64,000 nt of DNA from Ilyonectria destructans (taxonomy: Eukaryota; Ascomycota; Sordariomycetes; Hypocreales; Nectriaceae), in the NCBI GenBank assembly GCA_020740775.1, contig JAHEWK010000011.1:2294001-2358000 (forward strand). Direction: 5' to 3'. Each line of letters starts with the position of its first letter. Within the stretch, counting starts at the first letter, position 1. Position numbers and translations under genes: made by a program. Positions 12,459 through 23,543 of the stretch are shown one piece after another. A model generated the notes under the pieces. That model ran no database searches. It was not told where the DNA came from and saw only the letters and a list, made by a program, of their open reading frames with translations.

Positions 12459-12782
12459 ACCCTTGACGCAATAGCTAAGACGAGGAATCTCTCAGCTGCA
12501 AAAGTGAAGGCTTTGAAGAAGTACTTTTGCGACCTCTGCGGTATCTCCTACTCCAAACCTTGGGAGCTGAAGAGGCACAACGCCTCCAGACTCCACAAGC
12601 GGCGAGTCGAGAAAGATGCACAAGGCACCTTGGAGTACTCGTGCGAGATCTGCAACTGCTTTACTGACGTTTACGGTTCGTTGACATGACACCTCACCGG
12701 CAAGGTTCACCTGAAGAAGGCCACTGGTGCAGGCGGAACTGGTGTAGTTTCCGGACTCAACTCAGCTATGGAGCCCTTATAG
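12459..12782 (+). pseudogene. Broken two-finger C2H2 zinc-finger protein
   Basis: Reading from 12459, the frame gives a Lys/Ala-rich lead-in, then a clean finger CDLCGISYSKPWELKRH with a following His (C-x2-C-x12-H-x5-H). A second finger starts at CEIC and keeps the same C-x2-C-x12-H-x5-H spacing only if a TGA at 12687-12689 is read through: the stop sits immediately before the first His. The frame continues about 30 codons beyond it to TAG at 12780-12782. There is no ATG in frame upstream of the first finger before a TAA at 12456. The missing start plus a nonsense codon inside a finger mark this as a truncated remnant. One C-to-T change (CGA to TGA) would explain the stop. Confidence 0.7.
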
Positions 12783-14034
12783 TGCTTAACTTAGCTTCTA
12801 ATTGCTATCGCATTTATTTCCTAACTTAACCTTTAGGACTACAGGCACTGTGGCAGGCAGTCAGTCCGGGACTTTTGGGCTAGCTAGTTGTTAGCAGGGA
12901 GGAAGCTGCACACAGAAGGAAGGATCACTATCGCATATTTCATTCAATTTTTCCTTTCAGTCGGAGAGACAGGAGTCTCAAATACCTTATTGTCAGAGTT
13001 AATGACGACTTTTTGCCCTTAATTTTGAGAGATTTTTCCGACAGCAGTCATGACCCTTGTCTAGCCACAGTCTTCCACTATGCCCATTGACGAGGTGCCG
13101 CAGACATCTTCGATGTCTTGCCACTGTCTTTTCCCGCGGCTGACTCAATAAAACATCCGACTAAATGCTTCTCTATTGAGAGGTCTGAGTTACGGATCAA
13201 TCCAACCACATACGCGTAGTCTGGCGCGGCTTCAGGCTGGCCAAGCAAGACGCCTGTGCGATGCTTTTCTGTGCATCTCTCTAAGAACGGCTGATGATTT
13301 GGGTGTTGGTTATCGACTCTTTCCTCTGCTAAAGTATTGCTATTTGCACACATAACTACATTCTTAATCCTATTAACAACTATCTAATATCCTACTAAAG
13401 CAGTTTAGAATACATTTTTTCTGAAGACTACTTTTGTACCAAAGACATTTGAGTACCTAGGCAGGTAGCTTACATATATGGTAGGTAGTACCTTAGCCCA
13501 GCAAGGCTTTAGTAAAGAAGCTTGGTACTGTGTCCCTGATAGTGCAACCATCATCTCACCTTGACGATGCTCCGTGCCATATCCACTGTGTCAAACACCC
13601 GAGGTCATCATCCTCACTATCTGATCACAGTTGCACATATAATTGAACCAGCATCATTTGGTAAAAGGCATCATTCCGTATTTTTCCATTCTACCGAGTC
13701 TATGCTTAAATTCACAGGCCTTCGTCCACTCATAGGGCTCTGGCCCAGCGAGCCCGCGTCCATTTGCCCACTATCCATGCATCTCTCATACGTCATGACG
13801 ACCTAGCGTAAGTCGGTGTCACTGTCGAGGACTCATGAACACACAAACATGCAGAACTTTTCACGTGCCTCGGTTATCTTCATCCGAATTACCGTAGATC
13901 GAAAAAGAAATTGCCTCGGCCGGTGGCCCCATCCATCCTCAAGGCCTCACGAGTTGCGTCGACCCGCAACCCGGGGCAGCTCAACCGTCGCCGCCCTTCG
14001 TCCCCTAACCTACATGGCCACGTCCCGAATGCAT
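12783..14034. other. AT-rich spacer with transposon remnant
   Basis: Contains a diverged miniature element (13332-13541, listed separately). A minus-strand frame at 13078-13353 has no known domain and begins inside the miniature element. The last 230 bases are the probable 3' untranslated region and terminator of the Hsp70 gene on the minus strand. Confidence 0.45.
13332..13541 (-). mobile_element. Decayed relative of the 62.8 kb miniature element
   Basis: Compared with the reverse complement of 62776-63061, this stretch shares GTATTGCTATTTGCACACAT..., a block TTCTTAATC, ACATTT-AGTAC, CCTTAGCC-AGC and a strong block GCTTTAGTAAAGAAGCTTG in the same order and at similar spacing. The outermost inverted repeat at one end is recognisable (AGTATTGCTATTTGCACA); the other end has decayed. 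It has no coding capacity. It is an old copy of the same non-autonomous family, about 49 kb away. Confidence 0.65.
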
Positions 14035-16280
14035 TTATCGGGAGGACATGGCCTTGGTAACCAGCCGCTTGATGGCCAGCTCCTGCTTCTTCAGGTCCTC
14101 AGCAGAGGCATCGGTGAGCTCAAGGGTAGCCATGGCCTCGCTGATGCTGCTCTCGATCTTCTCCTTCTGGCCACGCTTAAGCTTGAGGGACAGAGTGGGG
14201 TCGGAGACAATCTCCTCGACACGGCCGATGTAAGACTCAAGCTGCTGCTTGGCCTCGAACTTCTTGCTGAAAGCCTCGTCGTTGCTCTTGAAAGCCTCGG
14301 CGTCTATTTCGAGTTAGTTTGGATTCATTCATGCATTCGTAACAGGGGAAACATACCGCTGATCATCTTCTCGATCTCGCCAGTGGAGAGCTTGCCGACA
14401 GAGTTGGCAATGGTGATGTTGGCAGAGCGGCCAGAGGTCTTCTCAGTGGCGGTGACCTTGAGGATACCGTTGACGTCGACCTCGAAGACAACCTCGAGGA
14501 CGGCCTCACCAGCCCTCATGGGAGGGATAGGAGCAAGGGTGAATTCACCCAGGGAGGTGTTGTCCTCGCAGTTGACACGCTCGCCCTGGAAGACAGGGAA
14601 CTGAACGGTCTGCTGGTTATCGGCAACTGTAGTAAAGGTTCGCTTCTTGATTGTTGGGACAGTTTGTCCACGAGGAACAACGGGAGCGAAGATGTTGCCC
14701 TCCATGGCGACACCCAGAGACAGGGGAACGACATCGAGGAGGAGGAGGTCGGCGGTCTCGGCGGAGGTGGCCTTTCCGGAGAGGATACCGGCCTGGACGG
14801 CGGCACCGTAGGCAACGGCCTCATCGGGGTTGATGGACTTCTCGAGCTTCTTGCCATCGAAGAACTCGGACAGAAGCTTCTGGATCTTGGGGATACGGGT
14901 AGAACCACCAACCAGGACAATCTCGTCAACACCGCTCTTCTCCATGGCGGCGTCCTTGAGAACCTGGGCAACGGGCTCGATGGTGCCGGAGAAGGCCTTG
15001 GCGTTAAGGTCCTCGAAACGGGCACGGGTGATGGACATGGTGAAGTCCTCACCATCGAAGAGAGAGTCAATCTCAATGGTGGCCTGGGCACCGCTGGACA
15101 GGGTACGCTTGGCACGCTCGCAAGCAGTTCGGAGACGGCGGAGAGCACGGGCATCTCCGGAGAGATCCTTCTTGCTCTTGCGGGTGAACTCCTTCTTGCA
15201 GTGGTCGAGCAGGTTGGTGTCGAAATCCTGGCCACCCAAGTGGGTGTCACCAGCAGTGGCCTTGACGGTGAAGACACCACCCTGGATGTTCAGGAGGGAG
15301 ACATCGAAAGTACCACCACCGAGATCGTAGATCAGGACGTTGCGCTCCTTCTCGGACTTACCAGCACCGAGACCGTAGGCGATAGCGGCAGCGGTGGGCT
15401 CGTTGATGATACGGAGGACGTTGAGACCGGCGATGGAACCGGCATCCTTGGTGGCCTGTCGCTGGTTGTCGTTGAAGTAGGCAGGGACAGTGATGACGGC
15501 CTTCTCGACCTTCTTGCCAAGCTTGGTCTCGGCAATCTCCTTCATCTGTAGCGGGGGTCAGAATCTGCTTAGTTTCTCACTAGTGCGGGGGCGGGGGGAA
15601 GTGAAAGTGGGATGGTGGGCTGTGCGCTGTGCGTTGTGCGCTGAGAGAAAATCTTACCTTGACGAGAACCATGGAGGAAATCTCCTGGGCAGAGAAGGTC
15701 TTCTTCTCGCCGAGGTAGTCGACCTCGATGCGGGGGTTACCACCGTCATCGACGATCTTGAAGGGCCAAGACTCGATGTCCTTCTTGACGGTAGGGTCAT
15801 CGAAGCGGCGACCGATCAGACGCCTGAGAAAATTCGGTCAGAAACTGAGGAATTCCAGGATATCGGGTTGAGCAGCGGGGAAAAAACTCACTTGGCATCG
15901 AAGACGGTATTCCGGGGGTTCATGGCAGCATTGTTCTTTGCGGCCTCACCAATCAGACGCTCCTTCTCGGTGAAGGAAACGAAAGAAGGGGTGGTGAAAG
16001 AACCCTGCTCGTTGGCGATGATCTCGACATTGGTACCCTCGTAGATAGCAACGCAGGAGTAGGTAGTACCTGTTGACGGGCCGTGGTTAGAAAATATCGA
16101 TGATTGTGGTGTGGTTTTGATGATTTTGACGAGTTTCGCGATTTTCCCCTCCTTCGCCGGACGACGACGACAGGGTCGCGCGCGCCAGCGGCATCAAGAA
16201 GGGAAACGCAAAGGCGTTGGATATGATGTAGACTCACCCAAATCAATGCCAATGGCACCGTCATACAGTTCGTCCGCCAT
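14035..16280 (-). CDS. SSB1: Ribosome-associated Hsp70 chaperone, Ssb type, 614 aa
   Basis: Five exons: 16280-16238, 16069-15892, 15823-15658, 15545-14357 and 14303-14035; lengths sum to 615 codons. The product starts [15 protein letters not shown] with the ATPase phosphate loop DLGTTYS at residues 13-19, then the Hsp70 signatures [12 protein letters not shown] and [13 protein letters not shown], followed by the substrate-binding domain and a short helical lid. It ends KAMSSR and lacks the EEVD tail of cytosolic Ssa/Hsp70. With its length (Ssb is about 613 aa) and [19 protein letters not shown] this identifies the Ssb class, which binds nascent chains at the ribosome with Zuotin and Ssz1. Intron 1 splits the phosphate-loop glycine codon, and all borders follow GT-AG. 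The strong codon bias indicates high expression. Confidence 0.96.
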
Positions 16281-17517
16281 CTTGGCTGTCTGAGAGGATT
16301 TTGGTGGAAGAGAGGATGAGGAAGGAAGGAAGAACGTGGGGTTCGAGAAAGAAATTCTCCCAACCAGATTTTGTGAAGGCCTGAGAATAAATTTCGGGGG
16401 ACCTGTGAACTGAACTTTTTCTGCCGAGTGGGGCCAGCACAAGTGGGCTGCCATCGATCCCCTCCACTAAACCCCTTTAGGTAACGCCCCTCGCCTGAGT
16501 TTTTTCAGGGCTCCTCAGGCTCCAGTTCTTTTTTCCTTGTCATGGCGACAACGGGCTTGTTTGGGGGCGTGCGCCGGGGGCAACAGTCGTCGGGATGCGA
16601 GTGAGAAATGGGAGACGCGCCAATTCTAAGCCTGACGGGATATGGTCATGACCGCATTGGCTTGGGCGGATTTTTATCGAGCAATATTGCATCGTTGCCT
16701 GCCAGTTTATTGCTGCCGTCCTGGGTACCTTTGCCTCGCAGACCCATTTTCTACGGCCGGATGGATTTTGTGCATTCGTGTGGCTGGTGCTGAGGTTGGA
16801 GCCCTGAGACTCGTGACTGGACCTCGGGACAAGAATCCTTCTCTAAGGCATACGACGGGCAATAGACAAGGGAGGCTGCTGATCAGCGGGCATCAGACTC
16901 CTCCCCAACACACGAGGTGGTACACGAAGCGCTGTAAGCCCGTGAAAAAGCTAGATCCCAGCCAGGCGCCTCAACACTCTGTCGCCAACCCGGCTGGTGG
17001 CAACGGGAGGGCCGTCTGACTCGAGAGTCGGTTGACCGAATTTTCTCCCTGCCTAACAAGAGACCTAGCAAGTAGTTAACGGCGACGGCAACGCCGAGTC
17101 GGGCACTATGCCGGTTGGGCGCCCGCCGTTGCCGCCTTCGGAGGGGCAACCCGTTGATGTCCGGCGCTGCCCCTCCACCCAAAATCCTTGCCCCGTGGTG
17201 GCAGGATGAAGGCTTACACCGCGTTCATGAATCAGTGTTGGAGATGATGCATGGCTCAATGACATTCGCGTCTGTCATGCTGTGCAACGTAGATCCTCAC
17301 GCGCACGGCTGAGTGAGTTCAATGTAAGTCTCAACCTGAGCTTTTAAGCATGAGTCGAGCAGAGTGGGCAAAGACCCGGCATCAGCCGTGGCATAAAAAA
17401 GATTCGTCATTATTGGCAGAACCATTAAGAAAGGCCGTTAGTTGACTGTCATCCATCGTTAATTACTGGCTAAACACTTTCCAGCCTGACTCTGACAGTC
17501 ATCCTCAAGCCAATCAT
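16281..17517. other. Ssb promoter region and intergenic spacer
   Basis: The first 250 bases upstream of the Hsp70 start hold its promoter and leader; no perfect heat-shock element was found by eye. The remainder has only short overlapping frames. No gene is supported. Confidence 0.5.
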
Positions 17518-18728
17518 TCAAGCCCTTACATCCTTTGGAGTCAACCCCAGGGCCTTGGCCTCTCTCTCTACAGCTTCACCAATAGTGTCCCTCAGAGCTA
17601 CCGCCTTCGGCTCCCATCCGAGGTACTTCTTCGCCCGCTCCGCCTCTCCCTTTGAGTTATGTCCCCACGTCCCCGCCGCCAGAAGCCCCGTCCCGGTCAC
17701 CACCTCCAGCGGGACCGACTTGGTCGCCAGCTCCGGTGCGTATCCGCGGCGGTTCGCCTCCTCGGCGATCCACGTGGCGACGTCGGACCATTTGTGGGCG
17801 CTCTGCCGCGCGAAGAAGTATCCGTTACGGCCGAAGATTTCGGGATTGTCGCGCTTGGCCGGGTCTTGAGAAGCTTCGACGAACTTGAGGAAGAGGTCGG
17901 CGAGGTCGTCGATGTGCACATTGTCCCACTCTGTCTTACCCGCACCGACAATTGGCGCATAACCGAACTGGAACGTTGCGCGGGCTAGGTTGGGGACCTG
18001 GACACTGCGGGTGTTGCCAATTCCGCGGCCAGTCCCGTAAATAGTAGGAGGCGCCACGATGAGAGTTTTCACTGCGTCAGAGTTGGTGGCCTGGACGATT
18101 TTGTCGATATCTCGATGAGCAGCGTGGTCTGGCAGGTTAATGACGCGGTCTATCCCTTCGAGGTCGTTGTACTTCTCCTCGGGTAAAGGACTCTCGCCGT
18201 TGCGCTTATACTCATGGTCGTACCAAGTCAAAATCCCAGTACCTGATAAATGGATCCAGTATCCAGGGTTCTTGGCTGTGTGACCTGCAGCGATGCCCTT
18301 GGCAATTGAACGGGCTGACGGAGTATCGTCGGCGGAAGCTGCGGTGTCTTGGAGAACACTGTCAATTAGAGCCTTCAATAATGACAAGTGGAACTAACGA
18401 ATGACAACGTCGGCCTCGGCAGCCGCCTTCTCAATGACTGCAGAGTCGTTGAGGGTGCCATAGACGAACTTGACGTTCGGGTACCTTGCAGAAAGGGGCT
18501 TGCTACGCTCCTCGTCGCGGACGAACAATGTGAAGTCGTATTCTGGATGAGCGTCATACACCTGGGTGAGGACGGCGCCACCAATGAAGCCTAGATGATC
18601 AATAAGTAACCGGACGGGGATTACTATTAATGGGACGAATACCAGTAGCACCGGTCCTAGAAAACGATCAGCATGGCCATGTAGAGAGACTCGGATGTAG
18701 CGGCATACAAGAATATTTTGGTTGCCAT
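17518..18728 (-). CDS. NAD(P)-dependent epimerase/dehydratase-like protein (extended SDR), 351 aa
   Basis: Four exons: 18728-18709 (20 nt), 18656-18643 (14 nt), 18590-18399 and 18347-17518, summing to 352 codons. Splicing the two tiny exons gives MATKIFLTGATGFIGGAVL, placing the Rossmann dinucleotide motif TGATGFIGG at residues 8-16. The third intron restores VVIHTAASADDTPSARSIAKG, matching the usual pattern of this family. Downstream are LSGTGILTW, VAPPTIYGTGRG (substrate pocket), WDNVHIDDLADLFLKF and a C-terminal LGWEPK block. Related fungal proteins are cytosolic nucleoside-diphosphate-sugar-epimerase-like or NmrA-like reductases. The substrate cannot be told from sequence. The upstream neighbour is the Ssb gene, on the same strand but about 1.2 kb away, with no functional link evident. 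Confidence 0.88.
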
Positions 18729-20165
18729 TGTCTAAGTCTTGCTATATCCCAAGGTCCGTTTGTAAGAGGATCGATTCAATGAATAAGACTCTCCCTTCTC
18801 TGATGAGACGGAATAATCCAGGAATATATCGAACAACTGAATTTATCTCAAAATGAGCTCCTCATGATTTCTAATCGGCAAATTAGCATCGTTTGTAAGC
18901 GCCTCAGAGCATCGTCATGTCGTGATGGCTTGCTGCGGGGGATGACATCATAATTCGCCCATTGTCGCAGCACGATGACAAATGGGCGCCTGACCAAAAT
19001 ATGCGCCGATGTTGCATCTTTCATCATTCCTCAGTTTAGAAGATGAAGGCACGGCTAGATGAGCCAGTTCATCTCACAATGGACGAGAACATGTTAGTCG
19101 AAGATGAGAAAATAAGCACCATCTTAGGTTCATGACGTTGGGGGTTTCTTCTCTCTTCATTGCGTCCGCCGTCACCCCATACTATGCCGAGGATTAATGA
19201 AGCATTGTTCGCTAGCCAATTTAGCAAAAGAATACCGCCTCTTTTGATATTTATAAATCGAGCATAGTTCGCAAGCATATCGATATCATCATGTCTGCCG
19301 CTCATTGCTATGCCATCACGTTAAGTGAGAGTATCATCAGCGTGGCAGCGCACAGGTAAGCTTCACACAATGCGGGGTTGAAGCTGCAGCCACCTCTCAC
19401 CAGAATGAAGGAACCGTGTCTTACAATCACTCCAAATGAATACGGTGCCCATTTCTGCCATAATTAGTGCTTTTACAAAGGCTGGCGCTGGGAGTTTGAC
19501 AACTTCAATAATCACTTGGCAACCCCCACACAATACTATTTATAACCACCCGACATAATAAGAGTTAAAATGTCACATCCAAGAGGTAAGCAAGTTGAGA
19601 TTTAGGATATATGAAGCACTAAAATTCAGGCCTTAACTAAGAAATAGAGACCTGACTATGGGGACTTTCCCCTAATCTTTTTTAGTAGAGCACCTAATTA
19701 AGCGCTAAACTTTAGTGCGTTACATGGGGAAGTTGTCAAGCTTCCTGCGCCAGCCTTCGTCGTGTTTTCTATTTGGCTAAAAAGAAATCATGCTCTTCGT
19801 CCGGTGTACAGTACAACTGCCCCGGGCCGTGAGATCCCTGGTTGCTTTTGATTTGATACGTCCCACGTCCCCCCACCGCACGATGTTTGCTCATTGGCAG
19901 CAATGCATCGCTTCCGACGCGGGGTGAAACTTTATCAAGCTATCATCTTGAGACCTCTTTGCTTTTGTTTGTCGTAGCTGCCCGTTTATCGGCATTCCTC
20001 TCCCAGGGGTAGATAAAGTCGGGTTCTCAAGCTTCCCCCGCACGTCGGTCTCCTTCCCTTTCTCCTCTTCTTCTCTCCTTCATCTACACCAACATCACTG
20101 ATTCACTTGATCATCTCTAAACTACACCCAACCATCCACAGCTTGAGCTTTACACTCGGATCGCC
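18729..20165. other. Intergenic region with a miniature element
   Basis: Shared upstream region of two divergent genes. Contains a terminal-inverted-repeat element at 19478-19757. The final 150 bases are strongly pyrimidine-rich, the leader of the small gene at 20166. A 78-codon minus-strand frame at 19069-19305 has no domain and is not called. Confidence 0.5.
19478..19757. mobile_element. Miniature inverted-repeat element, AAGGCTGG family, copy 1
   Basis: About 280 bp. The left end reads AAGGCTGGCGCTGGGAGT then TTGACAACTTC. The reverse complement of the right end reads AAGGCTGGCGCAGGAAGC then TTGACAACTTC, so the inverted repeats cover about 30 bases with a few mismatches. The interior has no coding frame. 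The same ends bound a 338-bp stretch at 42337-42674. No target-site duplication was found by eye, so the superfamily is open. Confidence 0.65.
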
Positions 20166-20539
20166 ATGTCTGACAAGTACTCCTACAAGAGCAGCGGCAC
20201 CAACAACCAGGTTCGTCATGTCCCGGTCCGAGCCGGACAATCCTGATGCTTCTACAGGGTAACCACTACTGTGCCCGAGACTACGGTTCCGGCGCGGCCA
20301 ACTCAAACTCCTATCACTACTCTAACACGTAAGTCATTTGCTTCAGACTCTCATACATCTCAATCCTTTACACCGGTGACCTCTAATACTGTTCTAGCGA
20401 CGGGTCTTATTACTACTCTAACCCCAACGGGAGTTCCTACTACAACAACGGAAATGGTGGCTCCACCTACACTTCCCCCAGTGGCCATCAGTCCTCCAGC
20501 AGCGGCTCTGGCAGCGGCTCTGGCGGTGGCAAGAAGTAA
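20166..20539 (+). CDS. Small Tyr/Ser/Gly-rich fungal protein, 85 aa
   Basis: Three exons: 20166-20210, 20258-20328 and 20398-20539, totalling 86 codons. The product reads MSDKYSYKSSGTNNQ, then GNHYCARDYGSG, a middle of SYHYSNTDGSYYYSNPNGS, and a Ser/Gly-rich tail ending GGGKK. The introns are 47 and 69 bases with GT-AG ends, and splicing joins three frames that look the same in composition. The start sits after a long CT-rich leader typical of highly expressed fungal genes. It has no signal peptide and no domain. This kind of short Tyr/Ser/Gly-rich protein recurs in Sordariomycetes (from memory of the family); its role is not known to me. Confidence 0.8.
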
Positions 20540-20886
20540 AGTTGATTGGGCCTGCTCCGGTGATCTGTTCACAAAAGCGCCGTTACGGCAGAGCAGAATT
20601 ATGTTCCCACATGCGATTCAAGATTGAAAGTGCTCGTTATCAACTGAATCACAGGAGCTAATGTAATTAAATATCTGAAACTCCTCATTGTGCCATATGA
20701 AATGCACCTCGTCCAGTGCGCAAATACTATAGTCTCCAGTTGGCCAATCCAGGCCTATCTCATTCAAAATATGTGTGCTCTTAATACAGGCAATCCATTT
20801 GTTCTCGATGATTCAACCTCCCCGCTTCATCACAAATCCCGAAATCAGTCTCAATTGCAACTCGACAACGAACAAAAGCCTCAAGT
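20540..20886. other. Convergent 3' intergenic spacer
   Basis: About 350 bases between the stops of two converging genes; AT-rich, probably both 3' untranslated regions. No feature recognised. Confidence 0.5.
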
Positions 20887-23543
20887 CTACACTCCAACGG
20901 AGTAGTAGACAGACAAGGTTACAATCAACACAGGGTAAACAACTGCTTCAACAAGTAGCTGTTGCTTCAGTGTACCCCTCTGGTCTTTGGTCAGTGAATG
21001 CATTTCGCCATGGGTATACCACGAAACTGCCGAGTCAAATTTGCCCCAAAGAGCAAGCAGTCCAATGAATGGGAAGAAGAGTGTCAAGATCATGATTCCC
21101 ACAAAGATCATCTTTTCTCCCTTGTTTTCCTTGTCGGCAAGTCGTCGACGAGACAGAATGTCCACCCTCGCCGATTCGATGAGGTCCACCTCGGATCGGG
21201 TAAACAGACTTCCTTCGTTGGGGACATAACCATCCTGGAATTTTCTAGCCCTTCTCTCTATAGTGCTTGAGGAGAATCCACGGGCCCGAGGCAGCCCGGC
21301 GTAGTAGGAGGTGGGATCTCGAGGACGGCCCCTATACCAACCGCTGTTCGTGGGAGTCCGGGGTTCAGTTGGAGGGGGTGTATTCAGGATGGCCGATGAC
21401 GAAATCAGCATGTCGGCAATTCTCTCGCTTGCTAGAGCAGTGTTAGTAGCTTCTCCTGAGTGGGGCCTTCTTACTGACAATCGCGGCGTCGAAGCACTTC
21501 GTTTATGCGGTGGGTGTGATGGACTGGAGCTGGTTTAGTTAGACCTTCGCCTGGGGAACCTGTCGAAAAGTGAAGTCTGCTAGGAGATGGTGTTTGGGCA
21601 AGAATCGAAGACTCGGCTGTGCTCATAGTGTTGGATCTGCCCCTGCTTGCAAAGGACCCGGCGGGATTCGTGTGATCCTCTTCTCCCCGCTCCCTTCGGA
21701 AATGCTGCAACATCGCTGCCTCTGGCAAACTAATCAATGGAAAGGGCAGGCGGGGGATCTTTGCCAAAAATTCGTCGTGCGGAATGTGGGATGCCTTCTT
21801 GGGGTCGCTCGATTCTTTGATTCCAAGCCTGTACAGCGGTTGGTCGAAGATTGTCAGAGGAGTCTTCGGAGGATCTCTTCCCAGATTTTCCCTAATTCGG
21901 GACCATCTGAATCTCCCATTCTTCCCAAAGTTGGGAGTGGGGGTGGCGTCCTCTACGCGAAGCTCAGGGAGGTTGATGTCTGAATCGAGAGTTTGGTAAC
22001 TGTCGCGCCTGGACTCCATGTCGAGGAGAATGCTCTCACGAGTGGGCCTCTGGGCAGAACCATCCCGACGAAACGGATTCGAGAAACGAGAACTACCTCC
22101 CGGGGTTCGTGCCGGAGGCTGTGGAAGTTTACGGATGGAATTCTGGGGGAAAGCTTCCCTGTCCGTTGAGCCAAACTTCGGGACCAGTACCGGGATATTC
22201 CTCTGTTTGTCGTTTCGAAGAAGGTACGAGCCTGGCATTGCACCCTTTTGAGGATGCTGGATGATTCTATCCGTTGATCCATACTCGCGAGGATAATCGT
22301 GTTCCGTCATATCCGATACGTCCGCAAGACTGCTTCCTGTCCCCTTTGCAATACTGTCTTGGAACTCCTGCTGCATTGAATCGAAGGGTTGTTCGGTCAT
22401 GACAGTCTGCCAATCGGCCTCTGTGCCGGTCTGAGGTCGGGGTCGAAGCAGAGTCGCGATCCCGCCAGTGAGCCGGCGAGAAGATTCGGGCTCTGTGTTG
22501 GGTTCTTTCTTTGGCTCTCGGATGACTGGAACCTTGATCTCTTCGTCGACATTCTAGGTCGATCGAATCGCTGCGGCGTTGTAGAACGAGGCGACAATAG
22601 GGCCTTTCTTCGTATCTGTTTGCAGGGTGTCTATATGCGCAGGTCGCGGAAGGGTTTCTTTCGACTGAGCGCTTCCTTCGGCGCAATGTAGTGCATTGCT
22701 GACATCCTTCTCAGCGGATGGTTGGAGAAATCCGGAATAAAGATCTCCATCGTACTGAAATGGGTCACCATTGGTACTGGTTGACGTTTTGGAAAGTGAT
22801 CTCAGGATTTCTGGGCGAGGGTCAGCAAGAAGACGCTGAGCAGGCTGCCTCTTCTGGCCTCCAACCTCGAGGACGGTTTTCATAGTCCTCTCTGGAGCCT
22901 TGTCGGTCTCGTCCAGGTCGCTGTAAAGACTGGACGTGGAATGAAAGGAGTGTAGGCGGGGAGCAAATCTTGGCGACCGTTTGGCAGGTGGCTTTGGAAG
23001 CGCACGCGGGGGCGCAAGCATTGTGTGCCTTTCTTGTTTAGCTAGTACATTTTGCTGGTTGGATCTAGAATCGAAGATTTCCTGAGCGTGGAAGACGAGT
23101 TCAAAATTCTTCCTGCGCCTGAGTTGTTGAGGTGGGACTTGGGGACTGTTTTCAAACTCCTCATCTGGGACTACAGTTTCCCATTCGGAAACGGGTTTGT
23201 CTTCGTCAAGGGATGCGCTGCGCTTGTGACCAGTTGCCGGGTTTCCTGCGCCATTGATGGGTCGAGAAGGAGGCTCTGAGACGAGCTTCAGGGGGTCTGG
23301 GCTTCCGCCTCGAGGTATGTGAGCTTTGATATATGAGAAGTCCTCAAGCTGAATCTCGTCGCCAAGTTCGGAAGATGCGAATGGGTCTGACTTGGATGAA
23401 ATTGTCGAGACGGTGTTGTGGCGTACATTTCTCGCTTCTCGGCGTGAGCGCTCGCTTTCAATCGAGGGAAGTGACTGGGCGAATTAGTTATTGCGCTTGT
23501 CGCTAAAGTTGGTTCAACCTACCTTCTCGGAGTTGGGATTCAT
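20887..23543 (-). CDS. Large membrane protein gene with one in-frame TAG, 854 codons
   Basis: Exons 23543-23523, 23474-21479 and 21431-20887 sum to exactly 854 codons including the final stop. The frame is open throughout except a single TAG at 22556-22554 (codon 314). The N-terminal two thirds are polar and disordered, rich in Ser, Pro, Arg and Glu, with short conserved-looking blocks (EWETVVPDEEFE near residue 105; ADWQTVMTEQPF just after residue 360). The C-terminus carries two hydrophobic segments, MIFVGIMILTLFFPFIGLLA and a last one in VYPVLIVTLSVYYSV, so the product is probably a tail-anchored or two-span membrane protein with a cytosolic head. Codons either side of the TAG read as the same kind of protein. 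Intron 2 is placed with donor GTCAGT at 21478. Family unknown. If TAG truly terminates, the membrane part is lost. Confidence 0.75.

Noticed and set aside
14516..15280. 254-codon minus-strand frame within the Hsp70 exon
   Set aside because: Shifted frame of the same exon with Ser/Pro/Arg-rich nonsense product.
14664..15551. 295-codon open frame on the plus strand, antisense to the Hsp70 gene
   Set aside because: Long antisense frames are a well-known by-product of the strong codon bias of Hsp70 genes; it crosses an exon border of the real gene and has a Gly/Leu/Asp-rich low-complexity product.
16281..16460. Heat-shock element in the Hsp70 promoter (GAGAAAGAAATTCTC)
   Set aside because: The palindrome does not keep the GAAnnTTC spacing; Ssb genes are also usually not heat-induced.
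19069..19305. 78-codon minus-strand frame upstream of the epimerase-like gene
   Set aside because: No domain or leader signals; AT-rich intergenic setting next to a miniature element.
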